Below the pieces are notes generated by a model. The model ran no database searches, was not told the origin of the DNA, and was given only the letters and a program-made list of their open reading frames with translations. Made by a program: the position numbers and the translations under genes. Positions 18,038 through 26,515 of a stretch of 64,000 bases of DNA are shown here, piece by piece. Each line of letters opens with the position of its first letter. The stretch's first letter is position 1. Location: NCBI GenBank assembly GCA_965205545.1, contig OZ242170.1:2852001-2916000 (forward strand), read 5' to 3'. This stretch comes from Bin55 sp965205545. Lineage in GTDB: Bacteria > Pseudomonadota > Gammaproteobacteria > Pseudomonadales > Azotimanducaceae.

Positions 18038-19057
18038 CTAGGACTCGTAGTCAATAGTGCGCCAAGAAACTGTCGACTCTACGAGTGGAATTGCTGATTT
18101 CCCAGACATCGCCAAGAGCAACGCTTGAATAGTTTGCCACGGGTCGCCAGTTAGAACTCCTTTTCGTTGACTGTCGACATGCGAGCACTCAATCAGAAGA
18201 CGTTCCAACGTTTCCCGCCCAATTCTCCTGCTCGCAGCCTGTAGGCGGCGGGGCAAGCGTGCTTGCTCTCCAAGCACAAATGCATGCATACGTCGTAATT
18301 GCAGCGCTATCAATCCAACAACACTCAATGGATCGGTTCCGTCGCGAATCACAGCCTTCAAGATCTCTCCAACCTTGGCCGCGTGGCCTTGAGTTGCCGC
18401 ATCGATCAATCCAAAAGTGTTGCCCGTGCTCCAGTTCATTTTGGTTAGCGAGTCGATGCCGATCACTTCGGTGGAATTCAGGAAGATCAAGGCTAGTTTC
18501 TCAAGTTCCTGCTGTGCTGCCAGAAGATTACCGTCGGTCAGGTTGGCTAGTTCCTCGATTGCTTCGTCGGTTAGATTCAGTCGAAACGATCTCGCGCGCG
18601 CGTCTAGCCAACGATTGAATTGCGAGCCGGAGAGCTGTTCGCAAATCACTACGACAGCGTTGGCAGCCAGACTTTTGAACCAAGCCGACGACCGGTGTTG
18701 GTAGGTGAAAGTCTTTCCCTTGACGAGCAGAATCGCATTGGGGTCCGGATTCTCTAGGTAGGCCTTGATTGTTGCACTAGAGTCCTTGTCTATGGTGTTC
18801 GTGGTCATAGACACGTCGAAAAGCCTTTTCTCTGCAAACAGCGATGGACTTGCGGCATCAACCAGGACGCCGTCCCAGTCCTTTTTCGATCCAACCTCTG
18901 TCCGGACGACTTCGTCGAACCCAGTTTGGTTTGCAGCCTCAATGACCGCCTGAGCGCTCTCCTTGACAAGCAGAACTTCTGTTCCTGCGATGTAGTAAAG
19001 AGGGGCGAGTTGGCCCGAACCCAGCGATGACTTCAGCTTGTTAGCGTCTAATTCCAT
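18038..19057 (-). CDS. holA: DNA polymerase III subunit delta
   Basis: 339 residues, the family length. The N-terminus LKSSLGSGQLAPLYYIAGTEVLLVKESAQAV (first half shown in the frame) is the HolA clamp-loader opening, with LLVKGKTFTYQHRSSAWFKSL and the mid-domain ELANLTDGNLLAAQQELEKL typical of the delta subunit. It opens the beta clamp in the replisome. Gene order leuS-lptE-holA on the same strand is the classical gammaproteobacterial locus and supports the call. Confidence 0.94.
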   Translation of the reverse strand: MELDANKLKSSLGSGQLAPLYYIAGTEVLLVKESAQAVIEAANQTGFDEVVRTEVGSKKDWDGVLVDAASPSLFAEKRLFDVSMTTNTIDKDSSATIKAYLENPDPNAILLVKGKTFTYQHRSSAWFKSLAANAVVVICEQLSGSQFNRWLDARARSFRLNLTDEAIEELANLTDGNLLAAQQELEKLALIFLNSTEVIGIDSLTKMNWSTGNTFGLIDAATQGHAAKVGEILKAVIRDGTDPLSVVGLIALQLRRMHAFVLGEQARLPRRLQAASRRIGRETLERLLIECSHVDSQRKGVLTGDPWQTIQALLLAMSGKSAIPLVESTVSWRTIDYES

Positions 19058-19118
19058 CGACTCGATGTGTGCAAAATGCTGAGCAGTTCATACGAGCTTT
19101 CGCCCAACCTCAGTTGCC

Positions 19119-19637
19119 TCACGAAGAATCAGCTCTGGGTTGGGAAACGGCATTTGCGATTAGTCGAATGATCGCGTTAGCGATCTTGTCGACTAACTCC
19201 TGGCGTACGACCTCGTCCTCCGCAGATGTCGACAGGAGATTGTCGGCATTGACCGCGACACGCTGCGCCTCGGCAAGCACCGCCTTTTGCGGTTCTTGGT
19301 GGCTAGTTGCAACTTCGATTCCGACTTGCACCTCCAAAGTTAGCTCATATTCGACCAATCCGCCCCTTGGCACGAATAGAGACGCTTTCTGGACGAATTC
19401 GTGCTCGTAGACATAGACGCGAACATCGGGTTCTTCCATTGGATCAACGCTAATGCCCAGTTGCGACAAGCTTCGCTCCAGCGCGCTCACAATTCGAGGC
19501 GATTCAATGCTTGAAACTTCAACGTTTGCGATCTGTGAGGACAAGCTGGTGGTTCGCAATTGAAAACCGCAGCCGTAGAGAACCAGGAGAAAAACTGGAA
19601 GGCATAGAGCTACCCTTGTCAGGTGGCGCATGTACAT
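19119..19637 (-). CDS. lptE: LPS-assembly lipoprotein LptE
   Basis: Outer-membrane lipoprotein that plugs the LptD barrel. With the ATG at 19637 the protein has 172 residues and a signal peptide ending in a lipobox (VLYGC, Cys23) followed by GFQLR, the family hallmark. The frame is open upstream to a TTG at 19664 inside leuS; 19637 or 19631 are better starts because they place the signal peptide correctly. It sits between leuS and holA in the conserved order. Sequence conservation is low beyond the N-terminus, as is normal for LptE. Confidence 0.9.
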   Translation of the reverse strand: MYMRHLTRVALCLPVFLLVLYGCGFQLRTTSLSSQIANVEVSSIESPRIVSALERSLSQLGISVDPMEEPDVRVYVYEHEFVQKASLFVPRGGLVEYELTLEVQVGIEVATSHQEPQKAVLAEAQRVAVNADNLLSTSAEDEVVRQELVDKIANAIIRLIANAVSQPRADSS

Positions 19638-19653
19638 GCGGAGAGAAAGCCCG

Positions 19654-22080
19654 CTATTGAGCAACGACGAAACTCAGCATTCGGCTAGGCACGAATATTC
19701 TCCGCTTGATCGTTCCGGAGTCTGTGTAACGTGAAACGTTGGGATGTTGAAGTGCCTGTTGAGCCACTTCGTCTTCTGAAGCGTTCGTCGGACAGCGAAT
19801 CGTTGCTCGCAATTTGCCATTGATTTGAACAGCTATTTCCACTTCCTCGGCTTCCAGCAGCGCTGAATCGAACGATGGCCATGAGGCGGAATCGAAAATG
19901 CTCTCCGAGTGTCCGAGGTGTTCGTGAAGCTCCTCAGCTATGTGTGGGCAGAAAGGTGCAACCATGGTCACAAGAGGCTCGACTTCGCTGCGGCGTGGCT
20001 GTCGTCCGCCAGATCTGACCACATTCAAGTACTCCATCATGTTGGCGATGGCAGTGTTAAATCGAAGGTCCATAATCGAATTTGACACTTGCTTGATCGT
20101 TCGGTGCAATTCTCTTTCTACTGCGGGATCGATTGGTTCGTCGACGGCTTGGGCGACCGACTGCCAGAGGCGATTCAGGAATGTCCGAGGTCCCTGAATT
20201 CCGTGTTCTTGATAGTCACCTCCCTGCTCAAAGGGGCCAAGAAACATCAGGTACATTCTTACTGTGTCAGCGCCGTGCTCCACAATGAGGTCGTCAGGCA
20301 CGATGACGTTGCCTCGGCTTTTCGAGATTTTCTTACCATCGCGGATCAGCAAGCCATGGGCGCGAAACTTCCTGTAGGGTTCTTCGAATTTCAGGTGTCC
20401 GAAATCGTGCAGCGCCATTGTGAGAAATCTCGAATACAGAAGATGTAGAACGGCGTGTTCGTTTCCGCCGATGTAGGAGTGAACTGGGAGCCATTTCTCC
20501 AGCATGCTTGAATCGAGTGCATTGTTTGCATCGTCCGTACATGGGTAGCGCAGGAAATACCATGCGCTATCCAAGAAAGTGTCGGACACATCGGTCTCGC
20601 GCTTGGCCGGCTTACCACATGAGGGGCAGGCGACGTTGCACCATTCCGTGTCCCTTGAAAGAGGACTTTCGCCTGTTTCATCGGGCTTGAAGTCTTCAAG
20701 GTAAGGGAGACGTACAGGAAGGTCGTCTTCGTCGACCACCACCGGACCACACGACTTGCAGTGAACGATGGGTATTGGAGGTCCCCAATATCTTTGACGG
20801 GATATGCACCAGTCGTGGAGTCTATAGGTGGTTGTCTCGAGTCCAAGCCCCTTGTCGTTTAGGCTAGCGACGATTTCTCTCTTGGCTACTTGGCTTGCCA
20901 GACCGCTGAATTCATTGGAATTAACAAGAACGCCTTCTCCCTCGTAGGCTTGCTCAACATACGTATCCGAACCTTCTTGAATTGGTTGAACAACGGTTCG
21001 AATCGGCAGCTCGAATTTCCTCGCAAATTCGAAGTCACGCTGGTCGTGTGCGGGTACTGCCATGATTGCACCTGTTCCGTAACCAGCCAGCACGTAGTCG
21101 GAAATCCAAATGGGTATTGCTTCTCCGTTTACGGGATTAATGCAATCCGATCCCGTTGGGACGCCTGTTTTTTCGCGGTCCAACTTTTGACGTTCAACGA
21201 GATCCTGCTGCTGGACGGTACTGACATAGTGCCTCACTACCTCTCGTTGTTCGGTGGTAGTTAGTTTCTCTACTAGCGGGTGTTCTGGAGCCAATACCAT
21301 GTAGGTAGCGCCAAAGAGGGTGTCGGGGCGAGTTGTAAATACTTCAATCGCTTCATCCAGTCCAGCAACCCTGAAGAGCACATTTGCCCCTTTGCTCGCA
21401 CCAATCCAGTTGGTTTGCGCCACTTTGGTTGTGTCGGACCAATCCAATTTTGGAATATTCTCGAGAAGGCGTTGTGCATAGTTTGTGATGCGCAGAAACC
21501 ACTGTGGGAGTTGACGTTGTTCAACCGTTGCGTCGCATCGTTCGCAAAGCCCGTCAATCACTTGCTCGTTTGCTAGGACGGTTTTGCACTGGGGGCACCA
21601 ATTAACAGGCGCATCGCGACGGACGACCAAACCAGCCTTGTAGAGCTTTACGAATATCCATTGCGTCCACTTGTAATACGCTGGATCCGTTGTGTCGACT
21701 GTGTGGTTCCAATCGTACATGCCACCGAAACGGCGAAGTTGACGGGTGAAATTCTCTATGTTCTTGGGAATGAGTTCATTAGGGTTGGTGCCGGTGTTTA
21801 GCGCAAAGTTCTCCGAGTGGATTCCAAACGCATCGAATCCAATGGGTTCAAACACTGTCTTGCCGTTCAGCCGTTGAAAGCGACCCTGTACATCTGCGCC
21901 TGTGTATGCGTAGATGTTGCCAATATGCAGACCTTCCGCGGAGGGATAAGGAAACATCATCAAGTTGTAGAAGGGATCTGGTGCATTTAGCAGATCCTGT
22001 CTGTTAAAGAGGTTGGTTCCACGTTCTTCCCAACGGTTCTGCCACTTTGCCTCCACCGCCGAGGGGTCGTAGGAATTCAT
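19654..22080 (-). CDS. leuS: Leucyl-tRNA synthetase, short type lacking the leucine-specific insert
   Basis: Class I synthetase charging tRNA-Leu (808 residues; the E. coli enzyme has 860). HIGH motif is HIGN in EGLHIGNIYAY, KMSKS motif is KISKS; the CP1 editing domain is present (TTRPDTLFGATY, MAVPAHDQRDFEFA). The leucine-specific domain that precedes KMSKS in E. coli is absent: FRAHGLLIRDG runs straight into KKISKS. The segment EPIGFDAFGIHSENFAL differs from gammaproteobacterial DAFGLPAEGAA and resembles LeuRS of other phyla as I remember them. No Shine-Dalgarno is evident before the ATG. First gene of leuS-lptE-holA. Confidence 0.96.
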   Translation of the reverse strand: MNSYDPSAVEAKWQNRWEERGTNLFNRQDLLNAPDPFYNLMMFPYPSAEGLHIGNIYAYTGADVQGRFQRLNGKTVFEPIGFDAFGIHSENFALNTGTNPNELIPKNIENFTRQLRRFGGMYDWNHTVDTTDPAYYKWTQWIFVKLYKAGLVVRRDAPVNWCPQCKTVLANEQVIDGLCERCDATVEQRQLPQWFLRITNYAQRLLENIPKLDWSDTTKVAQTNWIGASKGANVLFRVAGLDEAIEVFTTRPDTLFGATYMVLAPEHPLVEKLTTTEQREVVRHYVSTVQQQDLVERQKLDREKTGVPTGSDCINPVNGEAIPIWISDYVLAGYGTGAIMAVPAHDQRDFEFARKFELPIRTVVQPIQEGSDTYVEQAYEGEGVLVNSNEFSGLASQVAKREIVASLNDKGLGLETTTYRLHDWCISRQRYWGPPIPIVHCKSCGPVVVDEDDLPVRLPYLEDFKPDETGESPLSRDTEWCNVACPSCGKPAKRETDVSDTFLDSAWYFLRYPCTDDANNALDSSMLEKWLPVHSYIGGNEHAVLHLLYSRFLTMALHDFGHLKFEEPYRKFRAHGLLIRDGKKISKSRGNVIVPDDLIVEHGADTVRMYLMFLGPFEQGGDYQEHGIQGPRTFLNRLWQSVAQAVDEPIDPAVERELHRTIKQVSNSIMDLRFNTAIANMMEYLNVVRSGGRQPRRSEVEPLVTMVAPFCPHIAEELHEHLGHSESIFDSASWPSFDSALLEAEEVEIAVQINGKLRATIRCPTNASEDEVAQQALQHPNVSRYTDSGTIKRRIFVPSRMLSFVVAQ

Positions 22081-22110
22081 ATGGTATTTTGTATAGTAAA
22101 ATATCGAGGA

Positions 22111-22127
22111 AGCCGATCAAATCGGCT
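22111..22127. promoter_or_regulatory. Inverted repeat upstream of leuS
   Basis: AGCCGAT-CAA-ATCGGCT: perfect 7-bp arms around a 3-base centre, 31 bases upstream of the leuS start codon and in a gene-free, A/T-rich region. It could be an operator or an RNA hairpin in the leuS leader. A weak -10 (TACTAT on the minus strand at 22093-22098) lies between it and leuS, which favours an operator reading. Confidence 0.35.
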
Positions 22128-22277
22128 AGTGAAGAATGATAGCATGCAGGCTCTACTCGTAAGGGGATTCAATTTGTTGGCGGTGGTGCTAGAGTTGTCG
22201 CTATTAGTTCGCATTTCACCACATTTGCAAGGTTAGTCTAGAGCGGGAATTCGTCGTAACATGAAAGTAGAGTCTTC

Positions 22278-22544
22278 ATGATGGACACAAGCGGGTTGAG
22301 TTCAAGCAACTGGAACGCACGGAGTGGACTTCGAGCATTGGCGACCGTCGGACTTTTGTTCACGTTGGTTGTTAGACGAATCAACACTCGTGCGTTGTGG
22401 GGGCTGGTTGGAGTACTCTTCATGGTGGCGGGAGCGTGTTTGTTTGCAACGTCGTTTTCTACGTTCAACATTTTGCAAGCTGAATTCGGCACGATGCTCT
22501 TTCTAGTTGGTGCCAATGTCGTTGTTTGGAGCGCCGATCGCTGA
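22278..22544 (+). CDS. Small hypothetical membrane protein
   Basis: 88-residue frame not recognised as a known family. It has two clear hydrophobic segments, LWGLVGVLFMVAGACLFATS (about 47-66) and the C-terminal MLFLVGANVVVWSA (about 73-86), with a weaker one at about 23-33 followed by Arg-rich RRINTR. Start ATG at 22278 or the adjacent 22281; no strong ribosome-binding site. It lies alone between divergent leuS and the ThDP enzyme gene. The membrane pattern favours a real protein, but conservation cannot be tested here. Confidence 0.4.
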   Translation: MMDTSGLSSSNWNARSGLRALATVGLLFTLVVRRINTRALWGLVGVLFMVAGACLFATSFSTFNILQAEFGTMLFLVGANVVVWSADR

Positions 22545-22728
22545 GTTTCGCGTTCTGAGAACTACTAGGCCACGGCGACGTCGCGCCCTGCATTTGCAAG
22601 TCGAGTAGTGATCTGTAGTTAGGCGACGCTAGTGTTGGACAAGCAGGGCTCTTTTCCCCACCTAAGAACTCATACGCACAATCTCTCTCTAGCCTTGGCA
22701 GCGAGAGTGAATTAAATCGGAGAAGGCA

Positions 22729-24396
22729 ATGAACGGATACGAACTTGTAGCGGACTGCTTGAAATTAGAGGGAGTCGAATGGATGGCTTGCTTTCCCGAC
22801 AATCCCTTGATCGAAGCTTGTGCACGAAAGAGCATTCGTCCCATTGTGTTTCGTCAGGAGCGCGGGGGCATCAATGCAGCGGATGGCTATTCGAGACAAA
22901 TGGCAGGCAAGAAAATCGGCGTTTTCGCATCGCAGTCCGGACCAGGTGTGGAAAACTCCTTCGGAGCAATCGCTCAGGCATGGGGAGACGCAGTTCCGTT
23001 ACTTTTCCTGCCCGGGGGTAGCGGAATTGGTCGCTATGATGTCGCACCGAACTTCTCGGCAGTCAAGAACTACTCCAACGTATCCAAGTTAGCGATATCC
23101 ATCGACCAACCCAACCGCATTGTTCGGGAGATGCGGAGGTCTTTTCAATCATTGAAACAGGGGAGGCCGGGGCCGGTGGTTGTCGAGCTCCATGGCGACG
23201 TGCTGTCACGCGAGGTTCCTCAAGAGGCCGCGCAATATCGCTCCATCAAACCACTTCTCTCCCAGCCTAACGCCAATGATGTCAAAGACGCGATCCGAAT
23301 GTTGCTCGCTGCCAGCAATCCAGTTCTTTGGGTTGGCCAGGGAGTCCTCTACGCCGACGCAACACAACAACTCATGGAATTCGTGAACCTTGCCCAAATT
23401 CCCGTCATTACAACTATGCAAGCGAAGAGCGCGTTTCCCGATGATCATCCCCTGGCACTGGGTTCGGCGAACAGGACCGCTCCAAAGACTGTATTCCGCT
23501 GGTTAGGTGGAGCAGACACGGTGTTTGCAATTGGATCGGGTCTCACTCGAACAGGATTTGGATTGGAAATCCCCTCAGGCAAGCAAATTGTTCACGCGAC
23601 GATTTCAGCAGAGGACATAAACAAGGACTATGACGTCGAGTTGGGATTGGTGGGCGATGCCAAACTTACTCTGAAGTGCCTGATCGACGAACTAAAGGCT
23701 ACAGTCGGGGAGGCAGGACGACCGCAGAATGACAGCTTGTTGATGGATATTGCCGAATGCAAGCGTGAGTGGCTCAGCGAGTGGTCCGCTAAGCTCTCTT
23801 CGTCAGAAGTTCCAATCAATCCCTACCGAGTCATTGACGCCATAAACAAGACGATAGACCATGGGAACTCGGTTGTCACCCACGATGCGGGCAATCCTCG
23901 CGATCAAATCATGCCCTTCTATCGAGCGACTAGCCCCTACGGCTACATTGGCTGGGGAAAGACTACGCATTTGGGCTATGGCTTGCCTTTGGCGATCGGC
24001 GCGAAGTTGGCTTCGCCTGATAAATTCTGTTTGAACTTCATGGGAGACTTAGCTTTCGGACACACGGGAACTGAAATTGAAACTGCTGTACGAGCGGAAG
24101 TTCCTATAACTACGGTGATTGTCAACAATGGCACGATGGGTGGCTATGACAAGAAATTAAAGGTTGCCATGTCCAAGTATGGAGTGGGCAACCAAACGGG
24201 TGACTACGCTGCGATGGCACGAGCATTAGGGGCTACGGGAATTCTCGTTGAGAGCCCAGAGGGAATAGGGCCCGCGTTGCGTTCGGCTCAACGTGAGAAT
24301 TTAGAGGGTCGAACGGTAGTAGTCGAGGTGATTACACGCCAAGACACCGATTTCTCTCAATATCAAGGATTGTTAACGACGCCGTCAGCAATGTAG
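22729..24396 (+). CDS. Thiamine diphosphate-dependent enzyme, acetolactate synthase-like
   Basis: 555-residue ThDP enzyme with all three domains: N-terminal PYR domain with the cofactor-activating Glu44 (FRQERGG), central domain (NPVLWVGQGVLYADA) and C-terminal PP domain with the GD...N motif (GDLAFGHTGTEIE then VNNGTMGGY). Strong ribosome-binding site GGAGAAGG. The family includes acetolactate synthase, oxalyl-CoA decarboxylase and benzoylformate decarboxylase; no small subunit or pathway neighbour is present, so the substrate is open. It converges on the SRAP gene with 8 bases between the stops. Confidence 0.88.
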   Translation: MNGYELVADCLKLEGVEWMACFPDNPLIEACARKSIRPIVFRQERGGINAADGYSRQMAGKKIGVFASQSGPGVENSFGAIAQAWGDAVPLLFLPGGSGIGRYDVAPNFSAVKNYSNVSKLAISIDQPNRIVREMRRSFQSLKQGRPGPVVVELHGDVLSREVPQEAAQYRSIKPLLSQPNANDVKDAIRMLLAASNPVLWVGQGVLYADATQQLMEFVNLAQIPVITTMQAKSAFPDDHPLALGSANRTAPKTVFRWLGGADTVFAIGSGLTRTGFGLEIPSGKQIVHATISAEDINKDYDVELGLVGDAKLTLKCLIDELKATVGEAGRPQNDSLLMDIAECKREWLSEWSAKLSSSEVPINPYRVIDAINKTIDHGNSVVTHDAGNPRDQIMPFYRATSPYGYIGWGKTTHLGYGLPLAIGAKLASPDKFCLNFMGDLAFGHTGTEIETAVRAEVPITTVIVNNGTMGGYDKKLKVAMSKYGVGNQTGDYAAMARALGATGILVESPEGIGPALRSAQRENLEGRTVVVEVITRQDTDFSQYQGLLTTPSAM

Positions 24397-24404
24397 GACC
24401 TCGT

Positions 24405-25109
24405 TTAGTGAGTCTTCTTGGTACCAAGAAGTCCTTGATCGGGAAGCGGTTCGAGTATGTCCGCTCCATTGTTGCGGACGTTGTTCACCTTGGTGCTTAC
24501 TGCGTGATATTCGTAGGGTCCTTCATTGGGAGTGTTTACGAGATCTCTTAACGTATTGTTATTGGAGGAAGGATCAAGCCAGTCATCAAAGTGCTGCGTT
24601 GGAACTACTGCGGGCTGTCGATGGTGCAGGTTGCTGAGTTGAGCTGAAGCTGCCGTAGTGATGATCGAGAATGTTTCCATTGGTTCGCCGTCTTTGTCCC
24701 AGCATTCCCAAATGGCTGCAAACGATGCAGGCTTGCGCTCGGCAAGCGAGATATAGAAGGGTTGTTTTCTAGCCCCCGATTGGATCCACTCGAACCATCC
24801 GCTGGCAGGCACCAGGCAGCGTCTCGAGCGAAATGCGTTTCGAAACGAAGGTTTAGAGTGCACGCTTTCGGCACGCGCATTGATCAAACGCGAACCGATT
24901 GTCTTGTCGTTGGCCCAGAATGGAACTAAACCCCACCGTAGCAACGAAACGGTACGCACGCCTTTCTCATCTAGACGACACACCGCGAAATCTTGTGTTG
25001 GGGCCCCATTGAATTTGGTCTCAATTTCGGTCGTCGGAGTCTCTCCAGACAACATGTAAAGGTCTCGAAGTTCTCGCCAGCTGATCTGCTGAGTAAAGCG
25101 ACCACACAT
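24405..25109 (-). CDS. SRAP/YedK family abasic-site DNA-protein crosslinking protein
   Basis: 234 residues beginning MCGRFTQ. After Met removal Cys2 is the nucleophile that traps abasic sites in single-stranded DNA. Other family marks are INARAESVHSKPSF with the conserved Asn, the CLVPASGWFEW segment with Glu, and the HHRQPAVV segment with the conserved His. This is the bacterial HMCES homologue (YedK). The upstream region holds ACTGT..ACAGT half-sites with too long a spacer for a LexA box, so SOS control is not shown. Confidence 0.92.
   Translation of the reverse strand: MCGRFTQQISWRELRDLYMLSGETPTTEIETKFNGAPTQDFAVCRLDEKGVRTVSLLRWGLVPFWANDKTIGSRLINARAESVHSKPSFRNAFRSRRCLVPASGWFEWIQSGARKQPFYISLAERKPASFAAIWECWDKDGEPMETFSIITTAASAQLSNLHHRQPAVVPTQHFDDWLDPSSNNNTLRDLVNTPNEGPYEYHAVSTKVNNVRNNGADILEPLPDQGLLGTKKTH
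24414..24431. repeat. Perfect 18-bp palindrome between convergent genes
   Basis: CTTCTTGGTACCAAGAAG is fully self-complementary. It lies within the last codons of the SRAP gene, 18 bases past the stop of the convergent ThDP enzyme gene. It may serve as a transcript end for one strand, or be a chance product of the codons for LLGTKK. There is no T-run. Confidence 0.35.
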
Positions 25110-25312
25110 CGTGCATTCCTTGTCGACAGGTTCCTGTATGCGTTGGGATTGTCGCCGTGCAGAATGTTCGGCGACTGTTTCGTTGATCTTACTACAGTAA
25201 ATGTTTGATCATTGGCACCTCGGCTCACAGTGTGCCGCGCTCGGGTTCGATTGGCCAGGAGGACATCGGCTACTCTAATAGAGCGTCATGGACTAGATTA
25301 GCGAACCCGTAA

Positions 25313-26491
25313 ATGGCTCAATTGGACATTCCCGCCAGCAAATCTGAGATCACCCGAGATTGGATTGCTAGTGCGTTGCTGACGAGCTTCCCCGCGATGT
25401 CGGAAAAACTTCAATGCATCGAGTTGGAGGAGATCGGCGTGGGATATGGCCTCATGGCTTCCCTCTATCGGTGCTACCTCAGATACTCCGAAGAGCTCGA
25501 CTTTCCACAGTCTGTGGTGCTGAAAATGTCCAGCTCGGACCCTGCGAGCTTGAAGTTGGCAAAGTCATTAGACCTATACAAGCGTGAGTATGACTTCTAT
25601 ACAACGATGCAGCCTATTGCAAAGATTCGTGCCCCCAAACTCTTTCACGGAGCAATCGATAAGCCCAGCAATTCGTTCGTTCTAGTCTTGGAAGACCTCC
25701 GCTACATGAAGGCCTTCAATCAACTAGATGGGGCGTCCAGAGAACAAGCGCTTGCTGCAGTCTCGGCAATAGGACGGTTGCATGGCCAGTTCTGGAACCA
25801 AAAGGAATCTACTGCTCTAAGTGACGCCTACAGGGTGATAACGCCCATCAATGCAGCCGTCGTACACTTCATTTTCCGGTCCAATGTGGACCCCGCGATT
25901 CAAAAGTTTCGGCAGTTCTTCAATCCGCGTCTCGAACAGGTCGTACGTACCTTTGGCAAAAGAACGACTGAACTCATGATCATGTCAGGGTCGTCTGACA
26001 TCACCTACATTCACGGCGACTACAGACTTGACAACATGTTCTTCGGAGAAGAGGAGGAGTTGGCGGTACTTGATTGGCAAGTGAGTGGGATCTCTGGAGG
26101 GTTCTTTGATGTTGCCTATTTCCTTACTGGAAGCCTCACGCCCGAGGTCCGCAGGGCCGTCGAACGAGAAGCGATAGAAAAGTACTGCGAAGTGGTCTCC
26201 AAAGAGAGCGGCATTCCGTTAGGGTTCCCAGAGGGATGGGACTTTTACCGCCAAGGAGTACTGTCGTGTTTGCTTACCGCCGTAATCGTCAGTGGAGGGT
26301 TGGACCTCAGCGTTGACCGTAGCAACGACTTGGTAGTCGCAGGACTGAAGCGCACGCTACAGGCGATTGAGGAACTTGATGCAGATGAGTTTCTGGATTT
26401 TCGTCCAAGTCGATTCAGTGCGGCCGTTGCTGTCAACGGAATGATCAACTTTGCGTATGGACTGTCTACGATCCTTCGCAGAACCAAGTAG
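25313..26491 (+). CDS. APH/EcKL-like phosphotransferase
   Basis: 392-residue protein kinase-like phosphotransferase. The catalytic loop is visible as IHGDYRLDNMFF and the metal-binding Asp as LDWQVSG, in the order of aminoglycoside phosphotransferases; LVLEDL is the usual hinge. The length and the segment SQSVVLKM(S)S resemble the ecdysteroid-kinase-like/DUF1679 branch and the APH proteins found near acyl-CoA dehydrogenases. The substrate is unknown; a small lipid or alcohol is more likely than an antibiotic. Start ATG at 25313. It ends 24 bases before the convergent lnt. Confidence 0.82.
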   Translation: MAQLDIPASKSEITRDWIASALLTSFPAMSEKLQCIELEEIGVGYGLMASLYRCYLRYSEELDFPQSVVLKMSSSDPASLKLAKSLDLYKREYDFYTTMQPIAKIRAPKLFHGAIDKPSNSFVLVLEDLRYMKAFNQLDGASREQALAAVSAIGRLHGQFWNQKESTALSDAYRVITPINAAVVHFIFRSNVDPAIQKFRQFFNPRLEQVVRTFGKRTTELMIMSGSSDITYIHGDYRLDNMFFGEEEELAVLDWQVSGISGGFFDVAYFLTGSLTPEVRRAVEREAIEKYCEVVSKESGIPLGFPEGWDFYRQGVLSCLLTAVIVSGGLDLSVDRSNDLVVAGLKRTLQAIEELDADEFLDFRPSRFSAAVAVNGMINFAYGLSTILRRTK

Positions 26492-26515
26492 CTTTAGGTT
26501 CGCCGAGTAGAGAGA

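Noticed and set aside
25174..25198. ACTGT..ACAGT near the SRAP gene as a LexA box
   Set aside because: The arms are 15 bases apart rather than the expected 8 between CTGT and ACAG.
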